From assembly GCA_945903925.1 (NCBI GenBank), contig CAMDPJ010000003.1, forward strand, positions 1-28,385: a stretch of DNA of 28,385 nt, in the 5' to 3' direction. Positions 15,397-22,925 of the stretch are shown here, piece by piece. A program made the position numbers and the translations under genes. The stretch's first letter is position 1, and each line of letters opens with the position of its first letter. This DNA is from Chryseobacterium gleum (GTDB taxonomy: Bacteria; Bacteroidota; Bacteroidia; Flavobacteriales_C; GCA-002722245). The notes under the pieces are model-generated. The model saw only the letters and a program-made list of their open reading frames with translations. It did not search any database and had not been told where the DNA came from.

Positions 15397-15750
15397 ACCC
15401 TCTTTGCCTTGAGCCTTAATTTTTCTATCTAGTTATACCACAAAGGAGAAATTTCATTGCAAGAAATTGTGCAAAAAACGAGTCATAATTTAGCACAGCT
15501 ATACAAAATTAAACAAAGAGGATTTTTGCGTGAAGGCTACTTTGCTGATTTGGTTTTGGTAAATCTTAAAGCACCATGGACAGTTGAAAAAGAAAACTCA
15601 CTATCGCTTTGCGGATGGCCGCCATTCCACAATGATCAATTTCAAAGCACCATAACACACACTTTAGTAAATGGTAATTTAGTATATGATAATGGAAAAA
15701 TATTTGATGAAACAAAAGGAAAAAGAATGTTGTTTGCTAAAGAAAGGTAA
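15397..15750 (+). pseudogene. pyrC: C-terminal remnant of dihydroorotase
   Basis: The frame from 15433 to 15750 encodes the end of a PyrC-type dihydroorotase: YHKGEISL, SHN.AQLYKIKQRGF, REGYFADLVLV, CGWPPF, ITHTLVNGNLVYDNG and KGKRM. Full enzymes are about 400-445 residues, so at least three quarters are missing, including all metal-binding residues. Homology seems to continue upstream through a TAG (15430-15432) that replaces a glutamate codon, and fades around 15397 into the regulator's upstream region. There is no plausible start (only a TTG at 15457). It is a dead fragment marking a rearrangement next to the regulator; an intact copy is expected elsewhere. Confidence 0.82.
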
Positions 15751-15755
15751 ACATT

Positions 15756-16175
15756 TTATGATTCTATTTCCCAAGTATGATCGCTCAACAACTTCACAGA
15801 AGAAATAAATTCTAAATTGTTTTTCTTGCTTCGCCCCCATTCATCCGGACCGATCATCATCAACACATATTCATCTATTCTTAGGTAAAGATGATAAGTG
15901 TGGCCAATAAAAGGTTCGAATGACATTTTAGCGTCATAAATCTTCTCGCTCACTTCCACTCTTCGTCTAATTTCATTGGCCTGCGCAGCCAACAATTCAG
16001 CTTGCTTTTGAATTTGCATCAACTGCTTAGTGGTTTGCTCTTGCATAGCCGAATAAGCTCTTCCTTTAATTTTTCCTTGATCTTCGGGACGCACAACTAT
16101 ACTGCCAATATGATGCGGATATGGAAGTAAAGAAGGTGTTTCTGTAGTTTTATCTTTATCGATTGGGTTCACCAT
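15756..16175 (-). CDS. DUF2452 family protein
   Basis: The 139-residue soluble protein has the family pattern: MVNPIDKDK at the start, LPYPHHIGS, KIKGRAYSAMQEQT, a helical Gln/Glu-rich middle, FIGHTYHLY and MIGPDEWGRS, ending in DHTWEI. No biochemical function is known to me. It begins 7 bases after the folE stop on the same strand, making it the third gene of the pterin operon. It converges on the pyrC remnant with a 5-base gap. Confidence 0.88.
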   Translation of the reverse strand: MVNPIDKDKTTETPSLLPYPHHIGSIVVRPEDQGKIKGRAYSAMQEQTTKQLMQIQKQAELLAAQANEIRRRVEVSEKIYDAKMSFEPFIGHTYHLYLRIDEYVLMMIGPDEWGRSKKNNLEFISSVKLLSDHTWEIES

Positions 16176-16182
16176 TAGTTGT

Positions 16183-16878
16183 TCAATGAATGTATTTTAA
16201 AAACTCTTCTCGCGTTGCTGTTGCCTCAAATTTACCACTGTAAAAAGATGTCACAGTTGAAGAAGAGCGATCTTTAATGCCTCTCGAAGAAACGCATAAA
16301 TGCTGGGCATCAATCAATACAGCCACATCATGAGTTCCTAATATTTCTTGCAACTCCTTACCAATTTGTACCGTTAATCTTTCTTGCACTTGCGGCCGTT
16401 TGGCAAAATAATTTACAATGCGATTCAACTTAGATAATCCAATCACCTTACCCGATGAAATATAAGCCACATGGGCTTTACCAATGATAGGTACAAAATG
16501 ATGCTCGCAGTTGCTGAAGAAAGTAATGTTTTTCTCTACCAACATTTGATTGTATTGGTATTTGTTATCGAACAAAGCCATCTTAGGTTTATTGTTGGGA
16601 TTCAAACCACTAAAAATTTCTTCGATGTACATTTTCGCCACTCTATGCGGCGTTCCCTTTAAACTATCATCCGTTAAATCTAAGCCCAACGTTTGCATAA
16701 TTTGCTCAAAATGAAGCTCAATCTTTTTGATTTTCTCGGCATCACTGAAAGCAAAGGCATCTGCGCGCAAAGGTGTATTAATACCTGTGCTGAAATGTTC
16801 ATCACCAATTTCATCATCACTCAATGTAATATGATTCTCCCTAAGCAGGGAATTCAACATAATTTCTTTCTGTTTCAT
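16183..16878 (-). CDS. folE: GTP cyclohydrolase I
   Basis: The 231-residue enzyme converts GTP to 7,8-dihydroneopterin triphosphate, the first step of folate and biopterin synthesis. Zinc ligands C124 and H127 (SNCEHH) and C195 (HLCVSSRG) keep the spacing of the E. coli enzyme. GTPHRVAKM, the RPQVQERLT segment and a C-terminal REEFLKYI are also typical. The ATG at 16878 overlaps the end of the upstream synthase gene by 38 bases; an ATG at 16860 (residue 7) is an alternative start with a smaller overlap. Translation is coupled to the upstream gene in either case. Confidence 0.95.
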   Translation of the reverse strand: MKQKEIMLNSLLRENHITLSDDEIGDEHFSTGINTPLRADAFAFSDAEKIKKIELHFEQIMQTLGLDLTDDSLKGTPHRVAKMYIEEIFSGLNPNNKPKMALFDNKYQYNQMLVEKNITFFSNCEHHFVPIIGKAHVAYISSGKVIGLSKLNRIVNYFAKRPQVQERLTVQIGKELQEILGTHDVAVLIDAQHLCVSSRGIKDRSSSTVTSFYSGKFEATATREEFLKYIH

Positions 16879-17248
16879 ACAAGTAAATTTTAAGGTCTAA
16901 TGATGTATCAATTTGCGGTCGGATAATATTGTAACATACTCGCGCAATATTTTCTGCTGAAGGATTTAAGTGCTTAAATTCTTCGGTATCAAGGTTTAAG
17001 TTGCGGTGATCAAATTTCTCAACAATATGTTCATTCAATATTTCTCGCAAAATCTTCATGTCTATAACGTAGCCAGTTTGTTCATCAACATAACCGGTTA
17101 CTTTAACAATAATTTCATAATTGTGTCCGTGAAAATTAGGGTTATTGCATTTGCCAAAAATTTCTTTGTTCTGCTCATCACTTAAGGCAGGATTATGCAA
17201 TCGGTGCGCTGCATTAAATCTTTCTTTTCTATACACAGATGTTTTCAT
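16841..17248 (-). CDS. 6-pyruvoyl-tetrahydropterin synthase family protein, PTPS-II-type motif
   Basis: The 135-residue enzyme has the zinc histidines H15, H40 and H42 (AAHRLH, FHGHNY), the catalytic cysteine C34, the DH pair at 80-81, and E125 near the C-terminus for pterin anchoring. The catalytic motif is C-x5-HGH (CNNPNFHGH). That is the spacing of PTPS-II, the tetrahydrobiopterin enzymes, rather than C-x3-HGH of QueD in queuosine synthesis. It therefore probably acts on the product of folE, encoded in the same operon, to give a biopterin-type pterin. Automatic annotation may call it queD. The promoter region carries the same palindrome as the carotenoid operon. Confidence 0.9.
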   Translation of the reverse strand: MKTSVYRKERFNAAHRLHNPALSDEQNKEIFGKCNNPNFHGHNYEIIVKVTGYVDEQTGYVIDMKILREILNEHIVEKFDHRNLNLDTEEFKHLNPSAENIARVCYNIIRPQIDTSLDLKIYLYETERNYVEFPA

Positions 17249-17269
17249 GGGGCGAATATATGGTATTAT

Positions 17270-17299
17270 TGTTTAACTTTTTCAATCATTTGTTAAACA
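17270..17299. promoter_or_regulatory. Palindromic operator of the pterin operon
   Basis: TGTTTAAC (17270-17277), a 14-base spacer and GTTAAACA (17292-17299) repeat the carotenoid operator exactly in arms and spacing. Here the arms extend to nine perfect bases (T at 17269, A at 17300). It lies 21 bases upstream of the synthase ATG. Confidence 0.75.
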
Positions 17300-17305
17300 A
17301 AAATA
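17298..17305 (-). promoter_or_regulatory. Probable -7 box of the pterin operon
   Basis: TATTTTTG on the minus strand (17305-17298) matches TAnnTTTG and overlaps the distal arm of the operator. It would start transcripts near 17291, inside the operator, with a leader of about 43 bases. The TTTG at 17324-17321 is only 15 bases upstream, shorter than usual. Confidence 0.5.
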
Positions 17306-17468
17306 AAATGATATCATAAACAAAATTTATAGGAGTCAGGTTGTGCCAGCAAAAAACAAAACAAGGTTGATGAATTCTTAAAAAAATATATTTCCCCAAT
17401 TGAATTATTGATTTAATTAACTGGTTATTAACATTTTAATTTTTAGAACTCCCCTTTTAAAAAAACAA

Positions 17469-19091
17469 CTACGTTTGAATAACCCCAACACTAAACTGCT
17501 TTGTAATGGGCGAATTATTAGCAGCCAATATTCCTTGAGCAATCCATTTGCGTGTATCTAAAGGATCGATAATCGCATCAACCCACAAACGCGCTGCTGC
17601 ATAATATGGGGAAGTTTGCGCATCGTATCGTGCTTTTATTTTCGCGAACAATTCATCTTCTTTTTCTTTATTGACCTCTTCGCCTTTTGCTTTTAAAGTA
17701 GCGATTTGAATTTGAGCCAAAACCTTAGCGGCTTGCTCTCCTCCCATCACTGCAATTTGCGCTGTTGGCCAAGCTGCAATTAATCGCGGATCATACGCTT
17801 TTCCGCACATAGCATAATTTCCTGCGCCGTAAGAATTACCAATTACAATAGTGAATTTAGGCACTACTGAATTTGCTACTGCATTCACCAGCTTCGCGCC
17901 ATCTTTAATGATTCCACCATGTTCAGAGCGAGAACCCACCATGAAGCCTGTTACATCTTGTAAGAAAACCAAAGGAATTTTTTTCTGATTACAATTTAAA
18001 ATAAAGCGTGTTGCTTTATCTGCAGAGTCGGAATAAATAACGCCTCCAAACTGCATCTCTCCTTTTGCCGATTTAATAACACCGCGGTTGTTCGCAACGA
18101 TTCCCACGGCCCATCCATCAATGCGCGCATAACCGCACACTATAGTTTTGCCAAATCCTTCTTTGTATTCCTCGAAATCAGAACCATCTACAATTCTTGC
18201 AATAATTTCTTTTACGTTGTGAGGCTTGTTAGATGCCGAAGCAAATAGGCCATACAAGTCTTGCGCTTTTTCTTTTGGTACAACAGATTTTTTTCTGTCG
18301 AAACCTGCATTTTGTCCGCCCCCAATTTTATCTACCAAGCCACGAATTTTCTCTAAACAATCTTCATCATTTTCACATTCATAATCGGTAACACCAGATA
18401 TTTCACAATGTGTATGAGAACCTCCTAAAGTTTCATTATCTACATCTTCGCCAATAGCCGCTTTCACCAAATAAGAGCCAGCTAAAAAGATAGTTCCTGT
18501 TTTTTTTACGATTAACGCTTCATCACTCATAATGGGCAAATACGCACCACCAGCAACGCAACTTCCCATTACCGCCGCAATTTGCGTAATGCCCATCGAC
18601 GACATAATCGCATTGTTTCTAAATATTCTACCAAAGTGTTCTTTATCGGGAAAAATTTCATCTTGCAAGGGAAGATAAACGCCAGCACTATCTACTAAAT
18701 AGATAATAGGCAAACGATTTTCCATGGCTATTTCCTGAGCGCGCAAATTCTTTTTACCTGTGATGGGAAACCACGCGCCAGCTTTTACAGTGGCATCATT
18801 CGCCACTACCACACATTGCTTTCCACTCACTTGTCCGATAACCACAACAACGCCACCAGAGGGACATCCGCCATGTTCTTCATACATGCCATCGCCCACA
18901 AAAGCACCAATTTCTAAAGTCTGTGACTCTTTATCTAACAATAGATTTATTCTTTCTCTCGCACTCAGTTTTCCTTTATCGTGCAACTTAGCAACAGCTT
19001 TAACAGAAGGCATAACAGCAAGAAGCTTCTTGTTCATTTCTGTCAAAAGAAGCTTCATTTTTTCTTCGTTCTTCGTATAATTTACGTCCAT
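17469..19091 (-). CDS. Acyl-CoA carboxylase carboxyltransferase subunit, methylcrotonyl-CoA carboxylase beta-like
   Basis: The protein is about 540 residues from the ATG at 19091; the five codons before it begin at a TTG and are unlikely. It carries both crotonase-fold halves of biotin-dependent carboxyltransferases. Features closest to MCC beta are NDATVKAGAWFPITGKK, DSAGVYLPLQDEIFPDKEHF, GSCVAGGAYLPIMSDE, FLAGSYLVKAAIGE, FLQDVTGFMVG and GNSYGAGNYAMCG..YDPR. The likely role is transfer of carboxybiotin CO2 to methylcrotonyl-CoA in leucine breakdown; other short-chain acyl-CoAs cannot be excluded. The biotin-carrying alpha subunit is not in the window. A long inverted repeat separates it from the upstream gene. 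Confidence 0.9.
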   Translation of the reverse strand: MDVNYTKNEEKMKLLLTEMNKKLLAVMPSVKAVAKLHDKGKLSARERINLLLDKESQTLEIGAFVGDGMYEEHGGCPSGGVVVVIGQVSGKQCVVVANDATVKAGAWFPITGKKNLRAQEIAMENRLPIIYLVDSAGVYLPLQDEIFPDKEHFGRIFRNNAIMSSMGITQIAAVMGSCVAGGAYLPIMSDEALIVKKTGTIFLAGSYLVKAAIGEDVDNETLGGSHTHCEISGVTDYECENDEDCLEKIRGLVDKIGGGQNAGFDRKKSVVPKEKAQDLYGLFASASNKPHNVKEIIARIVDGSDFEEYKEGFGKTIVCGYARIDGWAVGIVANNRGVIKSAKGEMQFGGVIYSDSADKATRFILNCNQKKIPLVFLQDVTGFMVGSRSEHGGIIKDGAKLVNAVANSVVPKFTIVIGNSYGAGNYAMCGKAYDPRLIAAWPTAQIAVMGGEQAAKVLAQIQIATLKAKGEEVNKEKEDELFAKIKARYDAQTSPYYAAARLWVDAIIDPLDTRKWIAQGILAANNSPITKQFSVGVIQT

Positions 19092-19100
19092 AGAAAATAA

Positions 19101-19200
19101 GTTCAATGTTTAATGTTCAAAGTTCAATGTTAGCTAAATTGTAATGTTGTGAGTTACTAAAACACAGCTAACAATGAACTTTGAACATTAAACTTTAAAC
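19101..19200. repeat. Long inverted repeat (two 35-base arms, 30-base loop)
   Basis: The arms 19101-19135 and 19166-19200 pair at 32 of 35 positions; the inner 27 bases (19109-19135 and 19166-19192) have a single mismatch. The arms are themselves built from repeats of a GTTCAATGTT-like unit. It fills most of the space between the coiled-coil gene and the carboxylase gene, both on the minus strand. It lacks a U-tract and shows no transposase, so it resembles an extragenic palindromic element more than a terminator or insertion sequence. Confidence 0.9.
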
Positions 19201-19201
19201 G

Positions 19202-19223
19202 ATTTTTCGACCTTACGAAAAAT
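19202..19223 (-). terminator. AT-rich hairpin after the coiled-coil gene
   Basis: ATTTTTCG (19202-19209) and CGAAAAAT (19216-19223) form a perfect 8-bp stem with a 6-base loop, just past the stop of the coiled-coil gene. No clean U-tract follows, so terminator activity is uncertain. Confidence 0.4.
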
Positions 19224-19228
19224 AGTCC

Positions 19229-21475
19229 CTATTGTTTCTTAGTTTCTTGATTAAATGTTTGCGCAGTAATGGTTTGGCCGTCTTTGAAATAATACAATCC
19301 TCCCCAAGCATATCTAATTTCCTTGTATTCATTGGCTTGTCCAGATTTCACCACAACAAAGCGATTAATCGTTCTTTTTGGCTCTGTGATTACCTCTTTA
19401 GTTATACCTTCTGCATATTTTTTAGCCAATTCAGATAGGAATTTCTCTGTTTGTTCTTTGTTGTTGTAATCCACCTCTTTTGTATCAGTAGTTTTAACAA
19501 TAGTATTTTGCTCTTGTGCCAACTGCTCTTTATACTTGATGATCAAAGCCTCCTTTTTCTTTTTTTCGATTTCGGCAGCCAATCGAGCAGCTTCAGCTTG
19601 TTCAGAAACCACCGCCATGCTATCTGCGGTAGCTTTTTCACGAGCAGCTCTTAGTTCTGACAATCTTTGTTCTGCCAATGCTTTAGCGTTGGCTGCATCG
19701 GCAGCTTTTTTAGCTGCATCAGCTTGAGTAGCCAAACGAAGCTCTTCTTCTTGTCTTTTTCTTTCGGCCTCATCGGCAGAGGCTTTAGCTGCAGCAGCTA
19801 AGCGAGCTTCTTCTGCAGCTTTTGTACTAGCGGCTTGATTGGCCAAACGCGCCTCTTCTTCTTTCTTTTTAGCTTCTTCTAATTTCACTTTTTCTATATC
19901 GGCCAATCTTTTTTGTTCGGTCAACTGCGCTGTATAAACTGAATCTTGTGCCGCTATAATTCTTGCGTCGGCTAAAGCTGTTAATCGAGCAGAATCCGCA
20001 TCTAGTCTTAAGTTCTCCTCGGCTATTCTTTTTTGCTCAGTTTCTGCCTTATCTCTCTCTTCCTTGGCTTTTCTTTGTTCTTCTAATCTAGCCAACTCTT
20101 CGGCTTGTTGTTTTTGTTTGGCCGATTCTTCTAATTTTTTCTGTCTTTCCGCTTCAACCGCTTTTCTTGCCTCTGCTTCTTTTTGTTCTAGGGCTACTCT
20201 GGCTGCTTCAGCATCAGCTGCTTTTTTGGCTTCTTCTAACAAACGAACTTCTTCGGCAGCTTTGGCAATTTTAGCGGCTTCGGCGGCGGCGGCGGCACTT
20301 TTTGCTGCTTCGGCTTTGCGCGCTTCTTCTGCTGCCTTTTCCTTTTGAATTCTTTCTTCTTCGGCTTTAATTTTTGCAGCTTCCTCGGCCAAACGAAGTT
20401 TTTCTGCTTCTGCTTTGGCAGCCACTTTTTTAGCTTCCTCAGCTTTAGCCTTCTCTTCTTGTTCTTTTCTAAGTCTTTCTTCTTCGGCGATTTTAGCAGC
20501 TTCTGCAGCTTTTTCTGCTTGCATCTTCTCTTCTTCTGCTTCCTTATTTTTAGCAGCTAAAGCAGCTAACTCTGCAGACTCTTTTTTCTTAGCTTCTTCC
20601 ATTTTTAAACGCTCTACATCTTTCTTTCGTTGTTCTTCTGCTGCAGCTGTTTTAGCTGCTTCGGCTGCCAATCTATTCTTTTCTTTTTCGACCTCCACCT
20701 TAGCCATTTCAGTTTCCTGACGCAATCTTTCTGTCTCTTGTAATTTCTTTGACTCTTCTTCTTTACGCTTGGATTCTATAGCTGCTAAGCGCTGAGCCTC
20801 TTCGGCTGCATTGGCTTCCGCTGTCTTCTTTCTCTCCTCTTCTTCTTTTTGTTTTGCTAATGCTTGTGATTTAATGGACTCCTCTTTAGCCGCATCTATT
20901 TCCGTCTTTTTCTTTTCGAAATCTGCCGCTGCAATAGCTGCTGCCTCTGCTTTTTTGGCATCATCGAATACTTTATCTTTTGCTGCAACAAAAGCCTCTA
21001 TCGCATCTAACTTTGTTTTAATGGTTTTTTCATAATTTAAATCGTAATCGAAACCACCAATATCATCTTGAAAAAAAACTTTTGCTACAGGTTCATCAAA
21101 AAAGATTGTCCTTCCATCTTTTGGGAAAGCATACATCTTTATATTCATGTCGGTAGACATATTTTCTTCTTTGCCTGGCTCGGGAAAAGCAGTATTTATA
21201 TTAATCGTTTCTTTAATATATCCTGCTTTTTGAACAACTATCGTGTATTCTCTATTAAAAGGAATGTAGAAAATAAATTGGCCGTTGGGTCCTGTTGTAA
21301 AGTCTTTAACTTTTACACTTCCCTCATAAAGTACTACTGTTACCGCATCTACGGGCTTACCTTTGTCTCGCAGAAAAGCCACATATTCTAATGACGGACC
21401 ATCTTGAGCCAATGCAGATGTATCGATAAAAACAAACGCCAATAGCGTTAATACTCTTACAAAATTCCATTTCAT
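19229..21475 (-). CDS. TolA-like secreted coiled-coil protein with carboxypeptidase-regulatory-like N-terminal domain
   Basis: The best start is the ATG at 21475 (748 residues), which puts a signal peptide at the N-terminus (MKWNFVRVL to ALAQ, cleavage at about residue 24). A beta-sandwich of the carboxypeptidase-regulatory type follows (about 25-110, FTTGPNGQF and QKAGYIKE), then a short FDEPV segment. About 500 residues (about 150-640) are almost purely Ala, Glu, Lys and Arg, like the TolA stalk, which should form one long helix or coiled coil. The C-terminal 100 residues are a separate folded domain (NRFVVVKSGQ, YAWGGLYYFKDGQTIT). It starts 52 bases after the LPP20-like gene on the same strand, as the third member of an envelope module. 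A structural role spanning the periplasm is inferred. Confidence 0.8.
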   Translation of the reverse strand: MKWNFVRVLTLLAFVFIDTSALAQDGPSLEYVAFLRDKGKPVDAVTVVLYEGSVKVKDFTTGPNGQFIFYIPFNREYTIVVQKAGYIKETININTAFPEPGKEENMSTDMNIKMYAFPKDGRTIFFDEPVAKVFFQDDIGGFDYDLNYEKTIKTKLDAIEAFVAAKDKVFDDAKKAEAAAIAAADFEKKKTEIDAAKEESIKSQALAKQKEEEERKKTAEANAAEEAQRLAAIESKRKEEESKKLQETERLRQETEMAKVEVEKEKNRLAAEAAKTAAAEEQRKKDVERLKMEEAKKKESAELAALAAKNKEAEEEKMQAEKAAEAAKIAEEERLRKEQEEKAKAEEAKKVAAKAEAEKLRLAEEAAKIKAEEERIQKEKAAEEARKAEAAKSAAAAAEAAKIAKAAEEVRLLEEAKKAADAEAARVALEQKEAEARKAVEAERQKKLEESAKQKQQAEELARLEEQRKAKEERDKAETEQKRIAEENLRLDADSARLTALADARIIAAQDSVYTAQLTEQKRLADIEKVKLEEAKKKEEEARLANQAASTKAAEEARLAAAAKASADEAERKRQEEELRLATQADAAKKAADAANAKALAEQRLSELRAAREKATADSMAVVSEQAEAARLAAEIEKKKKEALIIKYKEQLAQEQNTIVKTTDTKEVDYNNKEQTEKFLSELAKKYAEGITKEVITEPKRTINRFVVVKSGQANEYKEIRYAWGGLYYFKDGQTITAQTFNQETKKQ

Positions 21476-21527
21476 ATTTCTGATTGTAAAATATAACTTA
21501 CTGATACAAAGATGCAAATATTTGTGG

Positions 21528-22925
21528 TTATTGTAAATAGGCCTTCATCAAATCGGAAGCTATATTAAGTTTTATTTTCTTTACTGCCTTTATATAAGCG
21601 TCGTCTGCAGCTTTTTGGAAAGACAATTGAGTGCCTTTTATTGGGGTAAGATTATTTTGGTAAATCAAATGGTCGGTAGATTTATCTTTTAAACTCACTT
21701 CTACATTTAACATCGAAGCAAAAAACTGCATCCCATTGTCGCTGTTGCTTACAGCATCTGATGCGTCTGCGTTAATCTCAACAATTAAATCGGCTTTCTC
21801 AGCATTGCTCACTGGAATAAAACCATTGGTCACCAAAGCTTCTCTAAAAGCACCATCTAACCACTTTTGCGACAGCAATGCGCCATTGCATTTTTCTAGC
21901 GATTTAATCATCACAAAAACAGGCAAAGCTTCAATGTTAATTTTCTCACTTAAGGGTGTTACCAGCATAAAAAGCTTAGAGATAAGTGAGCTAACCGCGG
22001 CCTCTCTTAAAATTTGTTTTACATCTATTCCCACTTGAACATACTGCGTTGATGTTTGTCGGCTTACCTTACCTACATTTACGGTGAACATACCGTTAAC
22101 ATCACTTAGCCCTTGCGAATAAGCATACAAATCTTTCTTGATTTCAATTTGCAAAGGAATAGCCGACAACCTTTTACCATCAATACTTTTAACTGCAAAT
22201 GGCATAGAACCTGCAGCACCAATTTTACAGCGATACACTTCCTCTTGCGCATCAATAACAATTTCATTCATTACTGCGCGGTAACCGTTAAACAATTCAT
22301 TTCCTAAATAAATTACTTTGCCATCTAGCTGTGTTTCTAAAGACTGATCTAAATGTTTTTTAATTTTCTCCATGCCCGAAACATAAGAAAGCAAACAATC
22401 TTTGTATCGACCTTGCGCTTTGAAATCAATACCCTTCTTCAAATAATCTAAACCCTGATAAACAGCGGCGTCAATTTCTTTTTGTTTAGTTGCTTGATAT
22501 TCACTTTTCGACAATTGATAATACATCCAAACGCCCTCCGCATTCTCATAAGTAGAAACCTCTTCGTAATTTTGCAATTGCTCATTCACACTTACTTTAA
22601 TATCTTGCTTAAACTCTTCTCTATATAAATTATTTGTTTCCAACTGCGACAATACCGAATTTGTAGATACAATAACCGAAATACCGCTTGCTAAATCGTT
22701 TAATGCATTTTTTTTTGCAATATCTCGAAAATCTGCCGGTGATGTTTTTTTAGAGGCGTAGCCAATCCCTACATAATAAATAGAGGAAGATGGTCTTTCA
22801 TTCACCCAATGAGGCACTTCCATTTTATCATGTTTTTTCGACTCCTGATTCTGAGCAATTTCTTTGCTTCCCGAACACGAAAAAAGAAAAATAATTGCGC
22901 AAATTAAGTATCGTATGTTTTTCAT
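21528..22925 (-). CDS. LPP20-like lipoprotein
   Basis: The 465-residue protein has a lipoprotein signal (ICAIIFLFSCSGS, acylated Cys at about residue 17). An LPP20/FlgP-like domain follows: PHWVNERP near the start, YYVGIGYASKK, then a helical ARDxA-like segment (DIAKKNALNDLASGISV). The central part has a beta-sandwich-like stretch (IPLQIEIKKDLY, SDVNGMFTVNVG), and the last 130 residues resemble the small alpha/beta domain of LpoB/CsgG-type proteins (EKADLIVEINADAS). Its ATG overlaps the stop of the upstream TPR/CsgG-like gene by 4 bases, so the two are translated together. Confidence 0.75.
   Translation of the reverse strand: MKNIRYLICAIIFLFSCSGSKEIAQNQESKKHDKMEVPHWVNERPSSSIYYVGIGYASKKTSPADFRDIAKKNALNDLASGISVIVSTNSVLSQLETNNLYREEFKQDIKVSVNEQLQNYEEVSTYENAEGVWMYYQLSKSEYQATKQKEIDAAVYQGLDYLKKGIDFKAQGRYKDCLLSYVSGMEKIKKHLDQSLETQLDGKVIYLGNELFNGYRAVMNEIVIDAQEEVYRCKIGAAGSMPFAVKSIDGKRLSAIPLQIEIKKDLYAYSQGLSDVNGMFTVNVGKVSRQTSTQYVQVGIDVKQILREAAVSSLISKLFMLVTPLSEKINIEALPVFVMIKSLEKCNGALLSQKWLDGAFREALVTNGFIPVSNAEKADLIVEINADASDAVSNSDNGMQFFASMLNVEVSLKDKSTDHLIYQNNLTPIKGTQLSFQKAADDAYIKAVKKIKLNIASDLMKAYLQ

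Noticed and set aside
15457..15750. Functional small amidohydrolase-like gene
   Set aside because: It contains only the C-terminal tail of PyrC, has no metal ligands, and its homology runs upstream past the TTG.
17309..17316. TGATATCA palindrome upstream of the pterin operon
   Set aside because: It is a short AT-rich palindrome with no copy before the carotenoid operon; chance is likely.
19101..19200. Insertion-sequence ends
   Set aside because: No transposase or remnant and only 30 bases between the arms.
19451..21035. Several Ser/Ala/Phe-rich plus-strand frames opposite the coiled-coil gene
   Set aside because: They are antisense shadows of the Ala/Glu/Lys codons; none has a start site, signal or family likeness.
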